Shown here one piece after another: positions 34,029-41,626 of a DNA stretch of 64,000 nt. Numbering within the stretch: position 1 is the stretch's first letter; every line of letters starts with the position of its first letter. Under the pieces are notes generated by a model. The model was given only the letters and a program-made list of their open reading frames with translations, was not told the DNA's origin and searched no databases. This DNA is from Bacillota bacterium (GTDB lineage: Bacteria > Bacillota > Clostridia > Acetivibrionales > JANLFN01). The DNA lies in the NCBI GenBank assembly GCA_023421675.1, contig JAEZTC010000013.1, forward strand, positions 248,001 to 312,000. The letters are read 5' to 3'. The translations under genes were made by a program, and so were the position numbers.

Positions 34029-35516
34029 GTGAACATGAAAAGTATAAAAAAGCTTATAGTCGTTATTTTGATGTCCTGTATTTTACTTGGGCAGCAGGCC
34101 TTTGCACAAGACACCTACCAGGCTTTAAGTTCAGGATATATGCAAAGTATTATGGATATGATCAAAGGTATATATAACGGAAACGTTACTGATGATAAGC
34201 TGTTGGAAGGCTCTTTAAAGGGCATGTTTGGAACAATGGACCCATACACTGTTTTTTATACACCCGAAGAAGCACAGGCTTTCATAAATAGTATGAATGG
34301 TTCTTACAGCGGTATAGGTGTCTCCATATCAGTGGAAGATAAATACATAGTTATAAATAAGGTATTCAGGGGTTCACCTGCTGAAAGAGCAGGGATTAAT
34401 AGCGGAGACAGACTCGTTGAAGCAAACGGGAACAGCCTTGTAGGAGTAGGAACCGATGTGGCAGTAGGGTTTATTACAGGACAACCGGGAACTACGGTAA
34501 AACTTGGTATTATAAAAAGCGGTAGTTCAGATAAGACTTACATAGAAGTTAAACGTGAAAATATACAATACAACCCTGTTACATACCAAATAAAAGATAA
34601 CATTGGGTACATTAAGCTTGATATATTTAATTCAAATGCATACCAGGGCGTACGTGAAGCGCTTGACAGCTTCGACAAGGCAGGAGTCAAAAAAATCATA
34701 TTCGACCTGCGTGATAATCCGGGAGGAGAAGTTGATCAGGCTGTAGATATTGCAAGAGAATTCATACCCAAGGGACTTATAACAAAACTTGATTTCAAAG
34801 CTGAAGAAAATACAGATGTTGAGTATTACTCGTATCTTGAAGCTGTAAAATACAAGGTAGCAGTTCTGGTTAACAGTGAAAGTGCAAGTGCATCTGAAAT
34901 TATTGCAGGGGCTTTTCAGGATACAGGGGCAGGAACATTAGTTGGTACAAAAACCTTTGGCAAAGCAAAAGTTCAGAATTTATATCCACTGCTCACACCA
35001 CAAGCATTTCAAAAGTATCAGAATCAGTTGGGTGTAAAAGTGGTAAATGCGTATGATCTGATTACAAAGTATGGTATCAGCCCTAATCAGGATGAGATAA
35101 TCGGTTGGACAAAAATTACTACAGGAATGTATACAACCCCAAAAGGAAGAATGATAGATTTGAAAGGTATAGAGCCTGATAAGGCGGTAGAAGATAAAAG
35201 GGTTGTTAATGGAATAGATGTATCCGCAATTCAGAAGCTGCCTTTAACACGAAAAACCAAGCTGAACGATAGTGGAAGTGATATTTTGAATGCTGAAAGA
35301 ATATTGAAGGCCAGCGGATATTTTAACGGTACACCTGATTTTACTTTTGGAAGTGATACATCGGCAGCAATAGCGAAGTTTCAAAAGGCTTCGGGCGTTT
35401 ATGCACATGGAGGATTGGATTTTACTACCCAGAAATGGCTTAATTCCAAGCTTGAAGAGCTTGTAAAAAAATATGATACACAGTATGCCACGGCAGTAGA
35501 GGTTTTAAATAATTAG
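34029..35516 (+). CDS. C-terminal processing peptidase (S41) with peptidoglycan-binding domain
   Basis: The 495-residue exported protease has a signal peptide (about 1-26, QQAFAQ). Its PDZ domain spans about 95-180 (GSYSGIGVSISVEDKYIVI, GSPAERAGINSGDRLV). The S41 catalytic domain (about 190-390) has the nucleophile in NSESASASEIIAGAFQD and the general base Lys in VGTKTFGKAKVQ. A peptidoglycan-binding domain (about 415-485: DILNAERILKASGYFNGTPDFTF, then AIAKFQKASGV) ends it. Ctp-family proteases cut C-terminal tails of envelope proteins and regulate wall hydrolases or sporulation signalling. GTG 34029 follows GGGG at good spacing; ATG 34035 is an alternative. It directly follows the SLH genes, suggesting a shared surface context. 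Confidence 0.92.
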   Translation: MNMKSIKKLIVVILMSCILLGQQAFAQDTYQALSSGYMQSIMDMIKGIYNGNVTDDKLLEGSLKGMFGTMDPYTVFYTPEEAQAFINSMNGSYSGIGVSISVEDKYIVINKVFRGSPAERAGINSGDRLVEANGNSLVGVGTDVAVGFITGQPGTTVKLGIIKSGSSDKTYIEVKRENIQYNPVTYQIKDNIGYIKLDIFNSNAYQGVREALDSFDKAGVKKIIFDLRDNPGGEVDQAVDIAREFIPKGLITKLDFKAEENTDVEYYSYLEAVKYKVAVLVNSESASASEIIAGAFQDTGAGTLVGTKTFGKAKVQNLYPLLTPQAFQKYQNQLGVKVVNAYDLITKYGISPNQDEIIGWTKITTGMYTTPKGRMIDLKGIEPDKAVEDKRVVNGIDVSAIQKLPLTRKTKLNDSGSDILNAERILKASGYFNGTPDFTFGSDTSAAIAKFQKASGVYAHGGLDFTTQKWLNSKLEELVKKYDTQYATAVEVLNN

Positions 35517-35543
35517 AAAAAGTTATAAAAATAAATTGTAATT

Positions 35544-35572
35544 TCTCTAAAACGCCTAATTTAGAGATTTTT
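35544..35572 (+). terminator. Weak rho-independent terminator after the S41 gene
   Basis: An 8-bp stem (TCTCTAAA at 35544-35551 with 35560-35567), an 8-base loop and T5 at 35568-35572. Confidence 0.7.
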
Positions 35573-35607
35573 CATGCTAATACTTTTAGATTCAGCGGCA
35601 AACTCTA

Positions 35608-35636
35608 TTGACACTCCATAGTGCCAAATATAAAAT
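35608..35636 (+). promoter_or_regulatory. Sigma-A promoter of pyrG
   Basis: TTGACA (35608-35613) and TAAAAT (35631-35636) with a 17-base spacer. The implied leader is about 80 bases. Bacillus pyrG is controlled by CTP-sensitive slippage at a GGGCU start, but the predicted start here is A-rich (AATAATAAAGG), so the same mechanism is not evident. Confidence 0.8.
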
Positions 35637-35724
35637 AATAAAGGTGATAAAATAATCTATAATAATATGTTTATATTATCTGTTATATGCTTCATTTTCA
35701 GCTAATTTTTAGGAGGATTAAATA

Positions 35725-37335
35725 ATGTCTGTTAAGTATATTTTTGTAACCGGCGGTGTTGTTTCAGGTTTAGGAAAGGGAATTACCGCAGCATCGTTAG
35801 GAAGGCTTCTAAAGGCGAGAGGTCTTCATGTTACAATTCAGAAATTTGACCCGTATATAAATGTAGACCCTGGTACGATGAGTCCATACCAGCACGGAGA
35901 GGTATTTGTTACTGACGATGGAGCAGAAACAGATTTGGATTTGGGTCACTATGAAAGATTTATTGATGAAAATTTAAGTAAGAATAATAATGTTACTACC
36001 GGTAAAATATACTGGTCAGTTATAAGCAAGGAAAGAAAAGGGGATTTCCTTGGTGGTACCGTTCAGGTAATTCCTCATATAACAAACGAAATAAAAGAGA
36101 GAATTTACAGAGTCGGTAAAGCTGATCACACAGATGTGGTTATTACTGAGATTGGCGGTACTGTCGGAGATATTGAAAGTCTTCCATTCCTTGAAGCAAT
36201 TAGACAAACAGCAACCGAGCTTGGAAGAGAAAATGTCATGTATATTCATGTAACATTGGTTCCTTACCTTGGCAAATCAGGAGAATTAAAAACAAAGCCA
36301 ACACAGCATAGTGCAAAAGAACTTAGAAGTATAGGTATCCAGCCGGATGTAATAGTTTGCCGTACTGAAAAACAGCTTTCCAAAGACTTAAAGGATAAAA
36401 TAAGCTTGTTCTGTAACGTTCCGAAGGATTCAGTTGTTCAGAATCTTGACGCAGAAGTTCTGTATGAGGTTCCATTGATGCTGGAAAAAGAAGGACTAGC
36501 CCAGATAGTATGCAAACGTCTTGGACTTAGCTGTACAGAGCCTGATTTAAGTGGTTGGGAAGAAATGGTCAATAAGCAGAAAAACCTTTCACATACTGTA
36601 AATATTGCTCTTGTAGGTAAGTATGTTGAACTGCATGATGCGTACTTAAGCGTTGTTGAATCCTTAAAGCATGGCGGTATTGCTAACGATGCGGATGTAA
36701 ATATCAAATGGGTTAATTCTGAGCAACTTAATGAAGAAAACATAAAGAATTATCTGTTAAAGGCTGACGGTATACTTGTACCTGGCGGTTTCGGAGACAG
36801 AGGTATAGAAGGCAAGATTTTGGCAGCCAAATACGCAAGGGAAAACAAGGTTCCTTATTTCGGAATATGTCTTGGAATGCAGATGGCAGTTATAGAGTAT
36901 GCAAGAAACGTTGCAGGGCTTAAAGATGCGCACAGCTCTGAATTTGACCCTGAAACAAAATATCCTGTAATAGATCTTATGCCTGACCAAAGGGATGTTG
37001 ATGAAAAAGGCGGTACAATGAGGCTTGGCCTGTATCCCTGTAAGGTTACTGAAAAATCCAGAACTTATGATGTATATAAGGAAGAACTTATATATGAAAG
37101 ACACAGACACAGGTATGAATTTAACAATGAATACCGAGATATACTTACTAAAAAGGGTTTGGTCATTTCCGGACTGTCGCCAAGTGAAAGACTGGTAGAG
37201 ATGATTGAATTACCTGATCATCCGTGGTATATTGGGGTTCAGTTCCATCCAGAGTTCAAATCCAGACCTAACAGGCCACATGCCTTATTCAGGGACTTTA
37301 TAAGGGCATCACTTGAAAAGAGCTTAAAGAAATAA
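35725..37335 (+). CDS. pyrG: CTP synthase
   Basis: The 536-residue enzyme aminates UTP to CTP using glutamine. The N-terminal synthetase domain (about 1-265) starts KYIFVTGGVVSGLGKGITAASLG with the ATP-binding loop, and includes KFDPYINVDPGTMSPYQHGEVFV. The C-terminal class I glutamine amidotransferase domain has GGFGDRG, the nucleophile in YFGICLGMQMA (Cys at about residue 380), and the His/Glu pair in VQFHPEFKSRP. Length is normal. ATG 35725 follows AGGAGG. It is monocistronic, with its own promoter and terminator. Confidence 0.97.
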   Translation: MSVKYIFVTGGVVSGLGKGITAASLGRLLKARGLHVTIQKFDPYINVDPGTMSPYQHGEVFVTDDGAETDLDLGHYERFIDENLSKNNNVTTGKIYWSVISKERKGDFLGGTVQVIPHITNEIKERIYRVGKADHTDVVITEIGGTVGDIESLPFLEAIRQTATELGRENVMYIHVTLVPYLGKSGELKTKPTQHSAKELRSIGIQPDVIVCRTEKQLSKDLKDKISLFCNVPKDSVVQNLDAEVLYEVPLMLEKEGLAQIVCKRLGLSCTEPDLSGWEEMVNKQKNLSHTVNIALVGKYVELHDAYLSVVESLKHGGIANDADVNIKWVNSEQLNEENIKNYLLKADGILVPGGFGDRGIEGKILAAKYARENKVPYFGICLGMQMAVIEYARNVAGLKDAHSSEFDPETKYPVIDLMPDQRDVDEKGGTMRLGLYPCKVTEKSRTYDVYKEELIYERHRHRYEFNNEYRDILTKKGLVISGLSPSERLVEMIELPDHPWYIGVQFHPEFKSRPNRPHALFRDFIRASLEKSLKK

Positions 37336-37344
37336 TTAAATAAA

Positions 37345-37378
37345 AAACAAAAGACAGGAGAAATCCTGTTTTTTGTTT
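37345..37378 (+). terminator. Rho-independent terminator after pyrG
   Basis: A 15-pair, A/T-flanked stem (37345-37359 with 37364-37378, one G-T pair) closed by a GAAA tetraloop; the descending arm carries TTTTTTGTTT. Confidence 0.9.
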
Positions 37379-37399
37379 ATAGCGTAATATTTCCAACCT

Positions 37400-37428
37400 G
37401 TATAAAAAAACTCATTATTGACAATACT
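37400..37428 (+). promoter_or_regulatory. Candidate sigma-F promoter of spoIIR, overlapping a TTGACA box
   Basis: GTATA (37400-37404), a 15-base spacer, and GACAATACT (37420-37428) match the sigma-F pattern GYATA-N15-GGNNANAMT with one mismatch. spoIIR is a known sigma-F target in Bacillus. A TTGACA at 37418-37423 overlaps; with TAACAA at 37441-37446 it could be a weak sigma-A promoter. Confidence 0.55.
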
Positions 37429-37478
37429 TCTTAATACCGATAACAAAAAACAAAAAAGGTATGATAAGGGGTGCGATA

Positions 37479-38192
37479 ATGAGTAAGGTATTGTTTGCGG
37501 TCAGAAAAAGCTTAAAAACTATAAAAGGAAAAAAAGCTCTTAGACTATCAATTATTTTTGTTCTTCTAACAGTTATAACATCAGGAATGATTCTTTCCAC
37601 ATATTCAGAAAATGTCAATAAAAATCTAGAGAATAACCTAATAAGGCTGCATGTTATTGCAAACAGCGATTCTGATGAGGACCAGTCACTAAAAAGAGAT
37701 GTAAGAGATGCAATACTTCAGTATATGAAGGATGAATTAAAAGATACAAAGAGAATTCAGCATACTAAAACAATTTTAAATAACAATATTGCCAAGATAG
37801 AAGAAATTGCCGCTAAGGTAATAAAACAAGAAGGGAAAAGTTACCCGGTAAAAGCGACGCTGGGTGAATACCCATTCCCAACAAAAGTGTATGGAGATAT
37901 TACTCTTCCAGCAGGAAATTATCAGGCTCTTAGAGTTGTTATCGGCAGCGGCAGCGGCGCAAACTGGTGGTGTGTATTGTTTCCGCCCTTGTGTTTTGTA
38001 GATGCTACCCATGGGGTGGTTCCCGATTCAATGAAACAGAAGCTGAAAAGTACACTTACAGACGATGAGTATAAAATAATTACTGAATCAGAAGATAAAG
38101 ATAACATACCTGTAAAAATCAAATTCAAGATTGTTGAATTTTTTCAGCAGTCAAAGAATAAGATAGCAGCTTTTTTTAGCAGTATATTCTAA
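37479..38192 (+). CDS. spoIIR: Stage II sporulation protein R
   Basis: The 237-residue protein starts at ATG 37479 after AAGGGGTG; ATG 37461 lies upstream of this site. An N-terminal membrane segment (about 24-44) exports it. The family blocks are clear: LIRLHVIANSDSDEDQSLKRDVRDAIL and GSGSGANWWCVLFPPLCFVD. In Bacillus, SpoIIR is secreted from the forespore and triggers SpoIIGA to process pro-sigma-E in the mother cell, linking the two compartments. The C-terminal 35 residues (FKIVEFFQQSKNKIAAFFSS) look like a variable tail. The upstream sigma-F-like promoter fits forespore expression. Confidence 0.95.
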   Translation: MSKVLFAVRKSLKTIKGKKALRLSIIFVLLTVITSGMILSTYSENVNKNLENNLIRLHVIANSDSDEDQSLKRDVRDAILQYMKDELKDTKRIQHTKTILNNNIAKIEEIAAKVIKQEGKSYPVKATLGEYPFPTKVYGDITLPAGNYQALRVVIGSGSGANWWCVLFPPLCFVDATHGVVPDSMKQKLKSTLTDDEYKIITESEDKDNIPVKIKFKIVEFFQQSKNKIAAFFSSIF

Positions 38193-38209
38193 TAAGTATA
38201 TATATAAAG

Positions 38210-38232
38210 AGTGCATTGATATGCACTTTTTT
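38210..38232 (+). terminator. Rho-independent terminator after spoIIR
   Basis: A 7-bp stem (AGTGCAT at 38210-38216 with 38221-38227), a TGAT loop and T6. Confidence 0.8.
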
Positions 38233-38341
38233 GCGTTATGCGGATAATGAGATAATATTATTGGTGCTTTTGAAATATAGCTATATTGACGATATAAAAT
38301 AATATATATTATTCTTATTGTTAATATGGCGGGAGGAGTAA

Positions 38342-39010
38342 ATGCTAACCACGTATATGATATATGCTTTGAGACTGGTTTTAGCTTGTGTACTGGGTGG
38401 AATCATAGGTTATGAAAGAGAACATACTCGCAGACCTGCAGGCTTTAGAACCCATATACTTGTTTGTGTAGGTTCGGCGTTGGTAATGATTACGTCAGAA
38501 TTTATTTTCAATAAATATCTGCATATGACAGCAATTGACCCAACCAGACTTGGTGCTCAGGTAATAAGCGGTATAGGCTTCCTGGGTGCAGGAACAATAA
38601 TCAGGGAAGGCTTCAACGTAAAAGGTCTTACCACAGCTGCAAGCCTCTGGGCGGTTTCTTGTGTTGGAATTGCGGCCGGTATTGGTTTCTATGAAGGTGC
38701 GGTTGCAGCAACAGCTCTTATATATTTGACCCTAATAGCACTTAGAAAGATTGAGAAGGGAATGGCAAGCAAAAGCTTGCTTAAAACCTTATATATACAG
38801 GCTTTTAATATTACAGGTCTTATTGGTCAGATAAGCGAGATATTAGCAAATCACAAGGTTACCATTAAAACCATAGAATTCATGAATAATGAGGAAGAAG
38901 GATACCTGGCAATTAAAATACAGGCTAAGTATTCAAATAACAGTGCATGCGGAAATGTTATAAATGACCTGCATAAGCTTGAGGGTGTCCAGAAGGTGCA
39001 GGAAGAATAG
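38342..39010 (+). CDS. MgtC/SapB family membrane protein
   Basis: The 222-residue protein has about four to five N-terminal membrane helices and the MgtC block GGIIGYEREHTRRPAGFRTHILVCVGSALVMI, followed by ISGIGFLGAGTIIREGFNVKGLTTAASLWAV. A cytoplasmic ACT-like C-terminal domain (about 145-222) follows. MgtC proteins modulate ATP synthase and magnesium/phosphate homeostasis in pathogens; in soil clostridia the role is unproven. ATG 38342 follows GGGAGGAG. No magnesium riboswitch was found in the 109 bases between the spoIIR terminator and the gene. Confidence 0.9.
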   Translation: MLTTYMIYALRLVLACVLGGIIGYEREHTRRPAGFRTHILVCVGSALVMITSEFIFNKYLHMTAIDPTRLGAQVISGIGFLGAGTIIREGFNVKGLTTAASLWAVSCVGIAAGIGFYEGAVAATALIYLTLIALRKIEKGMASKSLLKTLYIQAFNITGLIGQISEILANHKVTIKTIEFMNNEEEGYLAIKIQAKYSNNSACGNVINDLHKLEGVQKVQEE

Positions 39011-39108
39011 TTTCGATTTTTGTGATAAAACCATTTGTACAACATAAACATATTTTTAGGGTGTCCTCTAAAATAAGTGTTTAGTATGATTAGTCGGGGG
39101 TTATACAA

Positions 39109-39534
39109 GTGGTATTTCTTCTTGCAATGTTCGGAATGGTATGCTGGGGGCTTGCGCCTGTCTTTGGAAAACTTGGTTTATCAAATGTCAATCCTATTAC
39201 CGGATTACTTATAAGAACCTATATGGCAGCTGGCCTGCTGACTGTATGGGTAATATTTAATGGTCTTGGTTCTACTTTTTCCCAAGTTAAGGCTATAAGC
39301 TGGCAAACCTGGCTTTTTATCGGCATAGAGGGAATATTGGCCACACTTGTCGGTGATTTAGCTTATTATGCAGCGTTAAAACACGGGGAAGTATCTTTTG
39401 TTACACTCGTTATGTCTTGTTCTCCACTGATTAGCATGCTTATGGCAACAGTAATACTTGGTGAACATATCACACTTTCCAGAACTCTTGGAAGCATCAT
39501 GATTATTGGCGGTCTTGCGCTCATCATGAAATAA
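39109..39534 (+). CDS. EamA-type half transporter (DMT superfamily)
   Basis: The 141-residue membrane protein is a single EamA domain with about five hydrophobic segments: VFLLAMFGMVCWGLAPVFGKLGL at the start, and PLISMLMATVILGEHITLSRTLGSIMIIGGLALIM as the typical last pair. Full drug/metabolite transporters have two such domains in about 300 residues, so this one likely works as a dimer. The substrate is unknown. GTG 39109 follows GGGGGTT. It lies 98 bases after mgtC, in the same direction. Confidence 0.85.
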   Translation: MVFLLAMFGMVCWGLAPVFGKLGLSNVNPITGLLIRTYMAAGLLTVWVIFNGLGSTFSQVKAISWQTWLFIGIEGILATLVGDLAYYAALKHGEVSFVTLVMSCSPLISMLMATVILGEHITLSRTLGSIMIIGGLALIMK

Positions 39535-39582
39535 TTTTCCTCTCTTTTTCACTCGTAATTGAACTCCTTCATATTATATTAC

Positions 39583-39760
39583 ATAAGTTGAATTAAATAT
39601 TTTAATATGCATCATGTCCTTAATGCCGGCCATGATGGTATGATAAATGATTTTAATTCAACTTATTACATCTGTAATAAGATATGGTAAATTCTGATTT
39701 GATGTCCATTTGCATTTGGCTTCTGAAATGCAAATGATGTATAAGAAATTTACTTTATCC
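39583..39760 (+). repeat. Dispersed palindromic element, copy B (upstream of the decarboxylase)
   Basis: This is the fuller copy of the element also seen at 24235-24388. It holds a 15-bp perfect inverted repeat (ATAAGTTGAATTAAA at 39583-39597 with its complement at 39652-39666), an inner CATCATG/CATGATG hairpin, and a second perfect 11-bp hairpin (CATTTGCATTT ... AAATGCAAATG, loop GGCTTCTG) around 39708-39737. It encodes no protein. It ends about 90 bases before the start codon of the next gene. Confidence 0.85.
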
Positions 39761-39849
39761 TATATAGCATGGAATATATTGAATTTAAGTTAACTGCAAA
39801 TTCTATGCTGTTATATACGATTATGTTCAGGTTAGAAGGGGTGATTTGG

Positions 39850-41307
39850 TTGGTAAAACTTGACCAGAACCGTACTCCTCTGTTTGATGCAGTGAAAAAA
39901 TATGTTGATGATAAGGTTGTACAGTTTCATGTTCCGGGTCATAAACAGGGTAGAGGAATAAAGGAGTTAAAGGATTACATAGGAGAAAGAGCGCTTCAAA
40001 TGGATGCAAATGGAATGGACGATCTTGATTATGCAAATAATCCGACAGGTGTAATTTTTGAAGCAGAGAAACTTCTTTCATATGCTTTCGGGGCTCAGAA
40101 TGCTTACTTCCTGGTTAATGGGACAACCGCAGGGGTACAGGCTATGATAATGAGTGCATGTGAACCGGGAGATAAAATCATCATTCCGAGGAATGCACAC
40201 AAATCAACAATAGGCGGAATAATTCTCAGTGGAGCAATGCCTGTATATATACAGCCTGAAATAAATGAGTCCTTAGGTATTGCAATGGGAGTTACTGTTG
40301 AAAATGTAAAGAAGGCTATTAAAGATAACCCTCATGCAAAAGCAATCTTTCTTATAAATCCTACATATTACGGGGCATCCTCAGATCTCAAATCTATCGT
40401 GAGAATAGCACATAGGCATGAAATTGCAGTATTGGTTGATGAAGCACATGGTGCCCATATGTCGTTTCATGATGACTTCCCGCTAACCGCAATGGAGGTC
40501 GGGGCGGATATGAGCGCTGCAAGTATACATAAAACAGGTGGGTCGCTTACTCAAAGTTCAGTCTTGCTTCTAAGAAGCAATATGATAACCCCCGAGAAAG
40601 TAAAACAGGTTTTAAATCTTACTACAACATCAAGCTCCTCATATCTTTTGATGTGTTCACTGGATATTGCAAGGAAACAGCTTGCAATCTGCGGCAGTGA
40701 TATGCTTGAGGATACCTTGAAGCTTGTAAGATGGGCACGGGATGAAATTAACAAAATAGAAGGAGTGTATGCGTTCGGAAAGGAATTGATAGGTACTTGC
40801 GGAGTATACGACTTTGATGAAACTAAGCTTGGAATTAATGTTAAAGGGCTTGGCTATACAGGCTATGAAATGGAAACCAAGCTTCGCAGAGAATATAACA
40901 TTCAGATAGAACTTTCTGATTTGTATAATATATTGGCTATTGTAAGTATTGGAGACCGTAAAGAGGATTTAGAAGCACTTATTAATGCACTTTGTGATAT
41001 TTCTTCAAAGACTGAAATAAAACAGCTGGAAAAGGGGGTTTTGGTCCCTCAGACGCCAAAGATGATTGTATCACCAAGAGATGCTTTTTATAGTCCTAAA
41101 AAGATAGTTCTGCTTGAAAAATCAGAAGGAGAAATAGCAGGAGAAATGGTAATGGCGTATCCTCCGGGGATACCTGTAATTTGTATGGGCGAGCGGATAA
41201 GCAAGGATGTAATAGATTATATAAAGATTTTAAAGCAGCAAAGATGTGAATTGCAGGGTGCTGCTGATCCGCATGTTGATTATATCAGGGTGCTTGGCAG
41301 TGAGTAG
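39850..41307 (+). CDS. Orn/Lys/Arg decarboxylase family protein (SpeA/YaaO-like)
   Basis: The 485-residue pyridoxal-phosphate enzyme matches Bacillus SpeA/YaaO, the short Orn/Lys/Arg decarboxylases. Seen are QFHVPGHKQGRGI, the cofactor pocket NGTTAGVQAMIM, DEAHGAHMSFH, and the Schiff-base lysine in SIHKTGGSLTQSS (about residue 231). A C-terminal domain spans about 380-485. It likely decarboxylates arginine or lysine to start polyamine synthesis; the exact substrate is not clear. TTG 39850 is chosen because AAGGGGTG (39836-39843) lies 6 bases before it. An ATG at 39769 is in frame but reaches almost to the repeat element and has no ribosome site. Confidence 0.9.
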   Translation: MVKLDQNRTPLFDAVKKYVDDKVVQFHVPGHKQGRGIKELKDYIGERALQMDANGMDDLDYANNPTGVIFEAEKLLSYAFGAQNAYFLVNGTTAGVQAMIMSACEPGDKIIIPRNAHKSTIGGIILSGAMPVYIQPEINESLGIAMGVTVENVKKAIKDNPHAKAIFLINPTYYGASSDLKSIVRIAHRHEIAVLVDEAHGAHMSFHDDFPLTAMEVGADMSAASIHKTGGSLTQSSVLLLRSNMITPEKVKQVLNLTTTSSSSYLLMCSLDIARKQLAICGSDMLEDTLKLVRWARDEINKIEGVYAFGKELIGTCGVYDFDETKLGINVKGLGYTGYEMETKLRREYNIQIELSDLYNILAIVSIGDRKEDLEALINALCDISSKTEIKQLEKGVLVPQTPKMIVSPRDAFYSPKKIVLLEKSEGEIAGEMVMAYPPGIPVICMGERISKDVIDYIKILKQQRCELQGAADPHVDYIRVLGSE

Positions 41308-41319
41308 TCCAAAGTATTT

Positions 41320-41370
41320 ATATGGATATATTAAGGGCAGAATTATATTCTGCCTTTAATATATCCATAT
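41320..41370. repeat. Long perfect hairpin downstream of the decarboxylase
   Basis: A 23-pair inverted repeat (41320-41342 with 41348-41370, one G-T pair) with a 5-base loop TTATA. The inner GGCAGAA/TTCTGCC part followed by TTTAATAT may act as a terminator, but there is no clean T-run after the outer stem. Confidence 0.8.
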
Positions 41371-41626
41371 GTTCTCCATGAGAAAATAAATGTATATTAT
41401 ATACCCGCGGTTAATAGGCCTGATTTCATGCATTCACAGTTTAATAATGTTTATTTATACCCCAGTTTTAATTAAATAGAGGTTGATACACATTTTTTAT
41501 TTTTATATTGCTAATTTTCTATTAGAAAAATATATTTATAATTAAACTAACAGATAACATATCGTACAAGCTTTTAGTTGTACTATCTTTAGGTTTTTAT
41601 GAATAAATTAGGACGGGGTGATATTA
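41371..41626 (+). other. AT-rich leader region before the P-type ATPase
   Basis: Apart from a 6-bp GTACAA/TTGTAC hairpin near 41566-41585 I see no riboswitch, gene or clear promoter. In particular the Mn2+ (yybP-ykoY) motif, common before such ATPases, is not present. Confidence 0.5.

Noticed and set aside
39769..39849. N-terminal extension of the decarboxylase from ATG 39769
   Set aside because: It starts next to the palindromic repeat with no ribosome site, while AAGGGGTG precedes TTG 39850 and homologues begin there.
41371..41626. Manganese (yybP-ykoY) riboswitch before the P-type ATPase
   Set aside because: The conserved blocks are absent.
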